Positions 26,576 to 33,134 of a stretch of DNA of 64,000 bases are shown in pieces. Made by a program: the position numbers and the translations under genes. The stretch spans positions 496,001 to 560,000 of the forward strand of contig MLAX01000004.1 in the NCBI GenBank assembly GCA_001890945.1, given 5' to 3'. Numbering within the stretch: position 1 is the first letter of the stretch; each line of letters begins with the position of its first letter. The stretch is from Alphaproteobacteria bacterium AO1-B. GTDB lineage: Bacteria; Pseudomonadota; Alphaproteobacteria; Rhizobiales; Stappiaceae. The notes beneath the pieces are model-generated. The model did no database searches and was not told where the DNA came from. It saw nothing but the letters and a program-made list of their open reading frames with translations.

Positions 26576-27169
26576 ATGCGCGTTCTCGTGGTTTTCTGTC
26601 ACCCTTGCGAAGAAAGTTTCAATGCGGCGCTGTGTACAGCTGTTGTCGAGACGCTCGAGGCGGGCGGTCATGACATCCGGTTGACTGATCTTTATTCCAA
26701 AGGCTTTGACCCTGTCATGAGCGCGCAGGAGCGGCGGGGCTATCATACGCCTCAGGCCAACACGATCCCCGTCGCCGATGATTTGGCAGACATCAAATGG
26801 TGTGAAGCAATTGTCTTTGTCTATCCGACTTGGTGGTTCGGTTTGCCTGCCATGTTGAAAGGGTGGCTGGAGCGAGTCTGGGTGCCGCATGAAACCTTCA
26901 TCATGCCAACGGACACAAAGGGGCTGCAGCCCAACATGCAGAACATCTCCCACATAGCGATCGTAACGACCTGCGGGGCCAGTTGGTGGGTGTCCAAGTT
27001 GGTGGGTGAGCCTGGGCGCAAGACGATCATGCGCGGCATCAAATTGCTTGCCAAACCGGGATGCAAAACCCGGTACTTGGCGCACTACAAGATGGACAGT
27101 TCAACACTGGAAAGCCGCAAGAATTATATTGAGACGGTCAAAGAAAAGGTTGCCGCTTTTCTGAAATGA
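26576..27169 (+). CDS. NAD(P)H dehydrogenase (quinone), flavodoxin-2 family
   Basis: A 197-residue protein with MRVLVVFCHPCEESFNAALCTAVVETLEAGGHDIRLTDLYSKGFDPVM (key N-terminal features), the nucleotide-fold start of the NQO/KefF/MdaB group, and FVYPTWWFGLPAMLKGWLERVW, the flavin-binding core. It probably reduces quinones or a pathway intermediate with NAD(P)H and bound flavin. It lies 63 bp after the FAD oxidoreductase in the same direction and is the last gene of the operon. A short hairpin (GACGC-GTTT-GCGTC at 27168-27181, overlapping the stop codon) followed by a T-rich stretch may end the transcript. Confidence 0.87.
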   Translation: MRVLVVFCHPCEESFNAALCTAVVETLEAGGHDIRLTDLYSKGFDPVMSAQERRGYHTPQANTIPVADDLADIKWCEAIVFVYPTWWFGLPAMLKGWLERVWVPHETFIMPTDTKGLQPNMQNISHIAIVTTCGASWWVSKLVGEPGRKTIMRGIKLLAKPGCKTRYLAHYKMDSSTLESRKNYIETVKEKVAAFLK

Positions 27170-27251
27170 CGCGTTTGCGTCTCTTTCTCTTCTGCCTGTT
27201 TCTCGCTCATTGGTGCCTGATTTTTAACCGTGCATATGATTTTGGCATTTA

Positions 27252-27264
27252 GTCTATTGAGGCG
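27252..27264 (+). promoter_or_regulatory. Possible activator element GTCTATTGAG upstream of the guanidine promoter
   Basis: GTCTATTGAGGCG lies about 75 bp upstream of the sigma-54 -24 element. It resembles the two GTCTATT elements upstream of the other sigma-54-like promoter at 20864. The surrounding bases (GGTGCGACC, TGCAATTCGCC) could hold a degenerate NtrC-like site. The assignment is a guess from position and recurrence. Confidence 0.3.
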
Positions 27265-27325
27265 GTGCGACCTGCAATTCGCCTAATGTGCTGTTTTTGT
27301 TTATATATCTTTAATTTTGCCGTAC

Positions 27326-27342
27326 TTGGCACCGCCCTTGCT
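27326..27342 (+). promoter_or_regulatory. Sigma-54 (RpoN) promoter of the guanidine operon
   Basis: TTGGCAC (27326-27332), five bases, TTGCT (27338-27342): a near-perfect match to the -24/-12 consensus TTGGCACRNNNYTTGCW, with GG and GC ten bases apart. The expected transcription start, about 11-13 bases after the GC, is 27352-27354, which is the first base of helix P1 of the riboswitch. This spacing independently supports both calls. Sigma-54 needs an activator ATPase; NtrC under nitrogen limitation is the obvious candidate, but no activator gene is in the window. Confidence 0.8.
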
Positions 27343-27353
27343 TTGTTGTGAGT

Positions 27354-27479
27354 GTGCAGCGCGCCTAGGGATCCGGTCAGATGACGCAGGACCGAGAGGT
27401 GCAAGCCGGGCGAGCAGATCGTGAGGATCTCACATAGCCCGGTGACACGGCGGGACAAAAACCCGGGAGACAACTGCAC
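27354..27479 (+). ncRNA. Guanidine-I riboswitch (ykkC-yxkD leader)
   Basis: The leader contains the diagnostic ykkC blocks in order: CTAGGGATCCGG (27365-27376), GGACCGAGAGGTGC (27389-27402) and ACACGGCGGGACAAAA followed by ACCCGGGAGA (27445-27470). Helix P1 is formed by GTGCAG (27354-27359) and CTGCAC (27474-27479), closing the aptamer. This class binds free guanidinium and usually switches genes on. Downstream, CTCCCGG at 27504-27510 can pair with CCGGGAG (27463-27469) of the conserved core, a candidate competing structure. The ribosome site AGGAG (27566-27570) serves the binding-protein gene at 27581. It is the only non-coding RNA I can identify with confidence in the window. Confidence 0.93.
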
Positions 27480-27580
27480 GAGGTTTCGCGCGCGCGAACC
27501 TTCCTCCCGGACGTGCGCAAAAAGCCTCATGACGGAAGCCCTCGGGATCTCCAAGGGCCCAAGACAGGAGACGCGCACAG

Positions 27581-28639
27581 ATGCTGAAATCAATCGCCAA
27601 GGCTTCCCTGCTCGCTGCAGCGCTTTCAATGCCCCTCTCATTTTCCGCGCAAGCGGAAGTCAAGACTGACTTCAAAGTCTGTTGGTCGATCTATGTTGGC
27701 TGGATGCCCTGGGGCTATCTGCAGGACAGCGGCATCATGAAGAAGTGGGCCGATAAATACGGAATTGATGTCGAGATCGTGCAGATCAACGACTATGTGG
27801 AATCCATCAACCAATATACTGCGGGTGAATATGATGGCTGTTCCATGACCAACATGGACGCGCTCTCTATCCCGGCAGGCGGTGGTGTCGACACAACGGC
27901 GCTGATTGTCGGTGACTACTCCGACGGCAATGATGGCATCATTCTGAAAGACAAGACCGAGCTTGCCGAGATCAAGGGGCAAACGGTCAACCTGGTCGAG
28001 CTTTCAGTTTCCCATTACCTGCTCGCGCGGGCTCTTGATACCGTGGGGCTAACCGAGCGGGATCTGACTGTCGTTAACACTTCCGACGCTGACATGATCG
28101 CAGCTTATGCAACGCCGGATGTGACGTCTGTTGTCACCTGGAACCCGCTTTTGTCTGAGATCGAAGCGCAGCCCAACGCAACCAAGGTGTTCGACAGTGC
28201 CGGGATCCCGGGCGAAATCATCGACATCATGATGGTCAACACGGAAACATTGGCCGACAATCCCGCCTTTGGCAAAGCACTCACCGGTGCTTGGTACGAA
28301 GTGATGGATCTCATGGCAGAGGGCGATGAAGCAGCCTTGACCGCGATGGCCGAAGCTTCCGGGACCGACCTTGCGGGCTACAAGGCGCAACTGGCTACTA
28401 CGAAGATGTTTTACACGCCAGCCGAAGCTGTGGAGTTCTCGAAGTCAGCTGAGCTGCCCAAGACGATGAAGTTCGTCGCCGAGTTCCTGTTTGACAAGGG
28501 CATCTTGGGCGAGGGGGCTCCAAGCCCGGAGTTTGTCGGTGTCTCCTTTGCCGACGGTTCGGTTTATGGCGACAGCAACAACGTGAAACTCCGCTTCGAT
28601 CCGAGCTTCATGGAAATGGCTGCAAGCGGCTCGCTCTAA
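27581..28639 (+). CDS. ABC transporter substrate-binding protein, probable guanidine/urea-carboxylase-related importer
   Basis: A 352-residue periplasmic protein. Signal peptide residues 1-25 (SLLAAALSMPLSFSAQA, then EVK). The mature start FKVCWSIYVGWMPWGYLQDSGIMKKWADKYGIDVEIVQINDYVESINQYTAGEYDGCSMTN (key segments) matches the NMT1-like binding proteins annotated as urea-carboxylase-related, which are repeatedly found behind ykkC riboswitches. Aromatic residues near the N-terminus (W, Y, W, W) could hold a small cation such as guanidinium. It is the first gene under the guanidine-I riboswitch, with AGGAG ten bases before the ATG. Guanidine as ligand is inferred from the riboswitch and the hydrolase downstream. 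Confidence 0.87.
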   Translation: MLKSIAKASLLAAALSMPLSFSAQAEVKTDFKVCWSIYVGWMPWGYLQDSGIMKKWADKYGIDVEIVQINDYVESINQYTAGEYDGCSMTNMDALSIPAGGGVDTTALIVGDYSDGNDGIILKDKTELAEIKGQTVNLVELSVSHYLLARALDTVGLTERDLTVVNTSDADMIAAYATPDVTSVVTWNPLLSEIEAQPNATKVFDSAGIPGEIIDIMMVNTETLADNPAFGKALTGAWYEVMDLMAEGDEAALTAMAEASGTDLAGYKAQLATTKMFYTPAEAVEFSKSAELPKTMKFVAEFLFDKGILGEGAPSPEFVGVSFADGSVYGDSNNVKLRFDPSFMEMAASGSL

Positions 28640-28648
28640 AGCCGTCTC

Positions 28649-28678
28649 AACCTGCCCCGGTTTTTGCCGGGACAGGTT
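28649..28678 (+). terminator. Intercistronic hairpin after the guanidine binding-protein gene
   Basis: AACCTGCCCCGG (28649-28660) and CCGGGACAGGTT (28667-28678) form a 12-bp stem with one mismatch and a six-base loop, 10 bp after the stop codon. There is no T run behind it, so partial attenuation or protection of the upstream mRNA is more likely than full termination. It makes an in-frame TTG at 28664 unsuitable as the start of the permease gene. Confidence 0.55.
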
Positions 28679-28711
28679 CTCAAATTCCCTCGTCCGGCTT
28701 CGAGACTCTTC

Positions 28712-29533
28712 ATGCGCCTCATAAACCGAACTCCGTCGCGGTTTACCGCTGTTGCCTTGGGACTTCTTCCCTTTGTGGCGACGATTGTGACTTACGCGAT
28801 TGCCAGTCACTACAGGCGGCTCGACAATCCAGCCGATAAGCTTTTGCCCTCTCTTGAAAGCATGGGGCAGGCGTTCTGGCGGATGGCTGCTGTTCCGGAT
28901 CGGCGCTCCGGCGATCTGTTGTTGTGGATCGACACCTTCGACAGTCTGATGCGCCTTGGAACCGGAATGGCGGTCTCCACGCTCCTGGCAATCCTCTTCG
29001 GGATAGGTATCGGGTTCATTCCGCACATACGGAGTGCCCTTGCCCCTTACCTCGCCACGTTTTCACTCATTCCGCCGATCACCATCCTGCCGATCCTTTT
29101 CATCACGTTTGGACTTGGAGAGGTTTCGAAGATTGCTCTGATCGTGATCGGGACTGCGCCGGTGATGATCCGTGCGACTGCGCAAGCGGTGCTCGACATT
29201 CCCCGTGAAATGATCATCAAGGCCGAGACCCTTGGCGCTTCGGTTTGGCAGATGATTACCCGGCTAGTGCTGCCGCAAGTCCTTCCAAAACTGATCACCG
29301 CCTTGCGCCTCGGGCTCGTGCCGGCCTGGATCTTCCTCATTTCTGCAGAGGCGATCGCGTCCACCACGGGCCTTGGCTACCGCATTTTCCTGGTTCGGCG
29401 CTATCTCGCGATGGACGTCATCCTTCCATATGTCGTCTGGATCACGCTGCTGGCATTCATCCTGGATCGGCTGCTGCTCCTTCTGTCCAAGCGGGCCTTC
29501 CGCTGGAACCATATGGGAGGTGCCGCGCTATGA
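28712..29533 (+). CDS. ABC transporter permease of the guanidine importer
   Basis: A 273-residue inner-membrane protein with about six helices. It starts MRLINRTPSRFTAVALGLLPFVATIVTYAIASHYRR, then carries the family motif NPADKLLPSLESMGQAF and the EAA loop AETLGASVWQMITRLVLPQVLPKLITALRLGLVPAW, and ends in RWNHMGGAAL. This is the SsuC/TauC-type fold. The ATG at 28712 was preferred to the TTG at 28664, which lies inside the hairpin; its own ribosome site is weak. The stop overlaps the ATPase start by 4 bp (ATGA), so the two are made together. Confidence 0.87.
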   Translation: MRLINRTPSRFTAVALGLLPFVATIVTYAIASHYRRLDNPADKLLPSLESMGQAFWRMAAVPDRRSGDLLLWIDTFDSLMRLGTGMAVSTLLAILFGIGIGFIPHIRSALAPYLATFSLIPPITILPILFITFGLGEVSKIALIVIGTAPVMIRATAQAVLDIPREMIIKAETLGASVWQMITRLVLPQVLPKLITALRLGLVPAWIFLISAEAIASTTGLGYRIFLVRRYLAMDVILPYVVWITLLAFILDRLLLLLSKRAFRWNHMGGAAL

Positions 29534-30351
29534 CCGCTCCTGCAAAACTCTCTGTTCAAGGGTTGTCGAAATACTATGACGGCAACCCCGTCCTGGAGCG
29601 GATCGCGCTTGAGGTGGATGCCGGATCGTTTTGCACGATCGTGGGCGCGTCCGGTTGCGGCAAATCCACGTTCTTGAGGATGTTGCTTTCTCAGGAGCAT
29701 CCGACCCATGGAGAAATCCTGCTCGACGGGACGCTGCTGCCCAAGGAGCCAACCCCGGATCGCGGGATCGTTTTCCAAAAATACTCGGTCTTTACCCACC
29801 TGACTGTCGTTGAAAACCTGATCCTGGCTCAGGAGTTTGAACAAGCACCGCGCCTTGGCAAACTGTTTGGTGCGCGCCGGAAGGCAGCCATTGAACAAAT
29901 TCAAGATGTCCTTGAGCGGATTGGTCTGGCCACAGCGAGAGACAAGTATCCGGCGCAGCTGTCCGGGGGGATGCAGCAGCGCCTCGCCATTGCGCAGGCC
30001 TTGATCAAGAAGCCTTCGATTTTGCTGTTGGATGAGCCGTTCGGCGCGCTCGACCCCGGCATCCGCCTCGACATGCACGACCTTCTGATTGGTCTTTGGA
30101 AAGAGACAGGCATGACGATTTTCATGGTGACCCACGACATCCATGAGGCCTTCAAGCTCGGCACGCGGCTGCTCGTTTTCGACAAAATCCGGCACGACCC
30201 GCAAGCGCCAGAGGCCTACGGAGCAACCATCACCTACGACCTTCCGCTCTCCGACCAATCCGGCGGCGAGAAAAACGCACCGGCTGATATCGCGAGCACC
30301 ATCCGATCGGCCCCAAAACCCGACATTCAGATTTCACAAAAGACGCATTGA
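29530..30351 (+). CDS. ABC transporter ATP-binding protein of the guanidine importer
   Basis: A 273-residue ATPase. Walker A GASGCGKST at 39-47, Q-loop IVFQKYSVFTHLTV near 80-93, signature LSGGMQQR at 144-151 and Walker B LLLDEPFGALDPG from 165. The first residues MTAPAKLSVQGLSKYYDGNPVLERI are the usual start; a much longer frame extends upstream inside the permease gene and was rejected. After the ATPase core it has a polar tail of about 50 residues (SDQSGGEKNAPADIAS...), which may interact with the permease or be disordered. Energises guanidine uptake with the two genes upstream. Followed 8 bp later by the guanidine-hydrolase-like gene. Confidence 0.88.
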   Translation: MTAPAKLSVQGLSKYYDGNPVLERIALEVDAGSFCTIVGASGCGKSTFLRMLLSQEHPTHGEILLDGTLLPKEPTPDRGIVFQKYSVFTHLTVVENLILAQEFEQAPRLGKLFGARRKAAIEQIQDVLERIGLATARDKYPAQLSGGMQQRLAIAQALIKKPSILLLDEPFGALDPGIRLDMHDLLIGLWKETGMTIFMVTHDIHEAFKLGTRLLVFDKIRHDPQAPEAYGATITYDLPLSDQSGGEKNAPADIASTIRSAPKPDIQISQKTH

Positions 30352-30359
30352 GGAACGCC

Positions 30360-31598
30360 ATGAGCATCTTTCGTCCAGATGGGCCGTCTACCCGGCAACG
30401 CGCAGCCGGAGTATTGGAACGAGCCAAAACCGCACGCCACCACCATCCTGATTTCGACAAGCTCCAGCTGCGCGGCTGGAAGGCGGCGGAAAAAGAGGGA
30501 ACGCTGCCCTCAGCTGCCTGGGAAAAGGAAAAGGCATGGGCATTGCGCATGGGTCTGACCGGCTCAGACAGTCTCACCGACAAGTCGATCCCCACCTTTG
30601 CACGGGGGGAGCTACCCCATTATGCCGGCATCAACACATTCCTGAAAGCGCCTTACATCGAAGACGTCACGCAGGTTGGCGCCTATGATGCCGCGGTCAT
30701 CGGAATTCCGTTTGATGGCGGGACCACCTACCGGCCGGGAACCCGGTTTGGTCCGCAAGGCGTCCGTAAAATCTCTGCGCTCTATACGCCTTACAATTAC
30801 GAGATGGGTGTCGATCTCCGCGAGCAAATGACGCTGTGCGACGTCGGCGATATCTTCACAATCCCCGCCAATATCGAAAAGACCTTCGACCAGATTACCC
30901 GGGCCGTGTCGCACGTTGCCTCATCAGGTGCGTTACCGATCATGATTGGCGGCGATCATTCCATCGGCTTCCCGTGTGTTCGAGGCATTGCCCAGTGCAC
31001 CTCCAAGCGCATCGGCATTGTCCACTTTGACCGGCATATCGATATCCAGGAAAAGGATCTTGATGAACGCATGCATACCACGCCGTGGTTCCATGCGACG
31101 GATCTTGTCAATGTGCCTGCGGTCAATCTTGTCCAGATCGGCATCGGCGGCTGGCAAGTCCCGCGTGAAGGTGTCGAAGTTGCCCGTGACCGCAACACCA
31201 ACATCTTCACCATGCGCGATGTTGAGGAACTTGGTTTGGCGGAAACCGCAGCAAGGGCTTTGGAGCTCGCCTGGAAAGATGCGGATGCCGTCTACATTTC
31301 CTTTGATATCGACAGTGTCGACTGTGGATTTGTTCCCGGAACCGGCTGGCCGGAGCCAGGCGGCTTCCTGCCGCGGGAGGCGCTGGAATTGGTTTCCCTC
31401 GTTGCCAAGGAAGGCATTTGCGGGCTTGAGGTCGTTGAGGTCTCGCCGCCTTACGATTGCTCCGACATCACAGCTCTTCTGGCAACGCGCGTGATCGTCG
31501 ATGTGCTGGGCACTCTCGTCTCTCATGGCAAGATGGGGTCGCACAAATCCATCATCGACAAGCCGGTTTCGATCCCGGCTGGACCGGACGTGGAGTAA
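30360..31598 (+). CDS. gdmH: Arginase/agmatinase-fold hydrolase, probable Ni-dependent guanidine hydrolase (GdmH-like)
   Basis: A 412-residue ureohydrolase. ATG 30360 follows GAGGAA. All six metal ligands are visible: His200 (IMIGGDHSIG), Asp224, His226 and Asp228 (HFDRHIDIQ), Asp316 and Asp318 (SFDIDSVDCG). Three features differ from agmatinases: an N-terminal extension of about 100 residues, Arg for Ala in the DxHxD motif (DRHID), and SVDCGFVPGTGWPEPGG in place of the usual DP-containing loop. As I recall, these match the cyanobacterial guanidine hydrolase group, which splits guanidine to urea and ammonia and needs nickel. Placement behind a guanidine riboswitch and importer, and before a His-rich protein, supports this strongly. 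Agmatinase or guanidinobutyrase remains the alternative. Confidence 0.82.
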   Translation: MSIFRPDGPSTRQRAAGVLERAKTARHHHPDFDKLQLRGWKAAEKEGTLPSAAWEKEKAWALRMGLTGSDSLTDKSIPTFARGELPHYAGINTFLKAPYIEDVTQVGAYDAAVIGIPFDGGTTYRPGTRFGPQGVRKISALYTPYNYEMGVDLREQMTLCDVGDIFTIPANIEKTFDQITRAVSHVASSGALPIMIGGDHSIGFPCVRGIAQCTSKRIGIVHFDRHIDIQEKDLDERMHTTPWFHATDLVNVPAVNLVQIGIGGWQVPREGVEVARDRNTNIFTMRDVEELGLAETAARALELAWKDADAVYISFDIDSVDCGFVPGTGWPEPGGFLPREALELVSLVAKEGICGLEVVEVSPPYDCSDITALLATRVIVDVLGTLVSHGKMGSHKSIIDKPVSIPAGPDVE

Positions 31599-31602
31599 CG
31601 AC

Positions 31603-32073
31603 ATGGGTCACAGCCATTCACATCGCGGCCATCACCACCACCATGATCACGATCATGCTCATCCGCACGATCATAATCATGGGGGCCCGGATCATCTGCA
31701 TTCCCATGTCCACGGGACGTCTGCGTCTGAACGCGCCGAGGAATTGCAAACTCTGTCAGCGAGTTTCATCGACGGTTTCCGGCAAGCCGAGGACAAGACA
31801 AGTTATCTCAGGATTGCCGGTATCCCGTTTCAAAAGGAAGGTGCTGACGGCTTAGTGCAGCATCTTGTCGATGCGCAGATCGTCAGCAATTGGCAGATCG
31901 GCACTGCCTCGCCTGCCTTCGCGTCGCGCGAACTGGTCTACATGCCGTTCCCCGGTGCCATGGTCGAGCAGCGTGAAACCATGACATTCACGTATGTCTC
32001 GCTGACCGAACGGGCGGACATCGATCTGCTAACGTTGTTGTCCCATCGTCTTGAAGCTGGAGCTGGCGAGTAG
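31603..32073 (+). CDS. Small His-rich protein, candidate nickel chaperone or store for the guanidine hydrolase
   Basis: A 156-residue protein that starts 5 bp after the hydrolase stop, with TGGAG before the ATG. The first 38 residues contain 18 histidines in HSHSH, HHHHHDHDHAH and HLHSHVH patterns, typical of nickel-binding tails in UreE, HypB and SlyD-like proteins. The remainder (residues 42-156; ELQTLSASFIDGFRQAEDKTSYLRIAGIPFQ ... LVYMPFPGAMVEQRETMTFTYVSLTERADIDLL) has no family I recognise. No HypA/HypB-like genes, known to mature cyanobacterial guanidine hydrolase, are present here. It may supply Ni(II) to the hydrolase; storage or detoxification are alternatives. No signal peptide, so cytoplasmic. 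Confidence 0.8.
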   Translation: MGHSHSHRGHHHHHDHDHAHPHDHNHGGPDHLHSHVHGTSASERAEELQTLSASFIDGFRQAEDKTSYLRIAGIPFQKEGADGLVQHLVDAQIVSNWQIGTASPAFASRELVYMPFPGAMVEQRETMTFTYVSLTERADIDLLTLLSHRLEAGAGE

Positions 32074-32114
32074 GCCTCGGTGCAAGATCCGAATTGAGGC
32101 CGGTCTCGTGTTCG

Positions 32115-32182
32115 CCAGAACTCAAGTGATTGCATGATATTGACAAGCAATTCTGCAATCACTTGGGTGAAGCCCGTTCTGG
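32115..32182. repeat. Bipartite inverted repeat after the guanidine operon
   Basis: CAAGTGATTGCA (32123-32134) and TGCAATCACTTG (32154-32165) are a perfect 12-bp inverted repeat with a 19-base loop. Outside it, CCAGAAC (32115-32121) and GTTCTGG (32176-32182) extend the stem after an asymmetric ten-base bulge. It lies about 40 bp after the His-rich gene and may end or protect the guanidine transcript. There is no T run, so ordinary intrinsic termination is unlikely. The rest of the 310-bp gap to the next gene holds no supportable gene. Confidence 0.5.
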
Positions 32183-32327
32183 AGTGTTGGTCTCGTTTGC
32201 TCTCCAACCAAATGACACCAGCATCTGATGTCCAAGTAGTCTGCCAAACACTCTGAACCATTTGTGCCCCACGGTTAATGCCGGTTATTCATCTTTGATT
32301 TCAGAAAACTTGACTCGCAGGCTCCGG

Positions 32328-32379
32328 ATAATAGAGTGCTCCTATAACCTGAAGGCAAAACTCAGATTATAGAGTCCTC
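32328..32379 (+). repeat. Direct repeat ATWATAGAGTSCTC upstream of the Bfd-like gene
   Basis: ATAATAGAGTGCTC at 32328-32341 and ATTATAGAGTCCTC at 32366-32379 are 12/14 identical and 38 bp apart; the second ends 4 bp before the start codon. TTGACT at 32310-32315 could serve as a -35 element. The pair is a plausible regulator site for an iron-responsive gene, but matches no iron-box consensus I know. Confidence 0.35.
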
Positions 32380-32383
32380 AGAC

Positions 32384-32689
32384 ATGCTTGTTTGCAGTTG
32401 CAACGTTATCTCAAAGTCGGCAGTTGAAAATGTCATCCAGAGCTTGCTTGATGAGGATCAGTGGCAGTTGATCACGCCGGGCCGGGTGTATCACGCCATG
32501 AAGAAGCGCGGCCAATGCTGCAGTTGTTTTCCAAACATCATAAATATTATTGTCGCCGAGACTGAAAAGTATCATCGTCAGGCCGAGACACCTGAAGCGG
32601 AAATTATCCCGTTTATTGCCAAGATCCGGTCTGAATACGATCGTACCCAAGCGGTTCGGAACCAACTCTCAGATGTGCGCAGCGCTTGA
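32384..32689 (+). CDS. Bacterioferritin-associated ferredoxin (Bfd-like [2Fe-2S] protein)
   Basis: A 101-residue protein. MLVCSCNVISKSAVENVI and KRGQCCSCFPNI carry the four cluster ligands Cys4, Cys6, Cys45 and Cys48 (CxC ... CxxC), the BFD-domain pattern. Bfd reduces iron in bacterioferritin so it can be released when iron is scarce; the C-terminal 45 residues here are longer than in classical Bfd. No bacterioferritin gene is adjacent. No clear ribosome site precedes the ATG. It stands alone between the guanidine operon and a large secreted protein gene. Iron regulation is likely but not shown. Confidence 0.8.
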   Translation: MLVCSCNVISKSAVENVIQSLLDEDQWQLITPGRVYHAMKKRGQCCSCFPNIINIIVAETEKYHRQAETPEAEIIPFIAKIRSEYDRTQAVRNQLSDVRSA

Positions 32690-33134
32690 TAATTCTTAAC
32701 AGTTTCCGAGACCCATAAGGACGGTTGAGCTGCCCGTTCTAGGCGCCGCCAATCCTCGTCTTTCGGTTGCTTGACACAATGGCAGTGGCTTTGGGACCTC
32801 GTTTTTTCTAAATTCTTGCTGCCGCTGGATTGCAGACGATGATCGCCCGAGCCGAGTATGGGTTTCACGATAATATACGCAACTCGGTGTTTACCTTCCT
32901 GATACGTCGGTCCCCGATACTCCTTTACTAGCAAACAGTGATTTGGATGCGGATGGTACACTGTCGGCAAGTGATGTTCCGTGTGCAGTTCGAGCGCAAG
33001 GACGTCAGTTTCCGAAAAGGCACCTCAAGTAGGGAAGAGCATTGGATGACGCTTATGACTGAGCGCCAGATAGGGATTTAAAGCGATTTTTTAAAAACCT
33101 TAGATACCAACGCCGGGAAGAATTGGAGCTTATT
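32690..33134. other. Intergenic region of 445 bp without a supportable gene
   Basis: A 130-codon reverse-strand frame (32578-32970) overlaps the Bfd gene and has no recognisable features, so I do not call it. The right end is AT-rich (TTTAAAGCGATTTTTTAAA near 33079) and probably contains the promoter of the following large gene, but no clear -35/-10 pair stands out. Confidence 0.5.

Noticed and set aside
31603..31716. His-rich repeat CATCAC/CATGATCAC pattern considered as a DNA repeat or artefact
   Set aside because: It is in frame, starts after a ribosome site directly behind the hydrolase gene, and continues into a normal polypeptide, so it is coding.
32578..32970. A 130-codon reverse frame in the gap before the large secreted protein
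   Set aside because: Overlaps the Bfd-like gene, has unusual composition and no recognisable motif or ribosome site.
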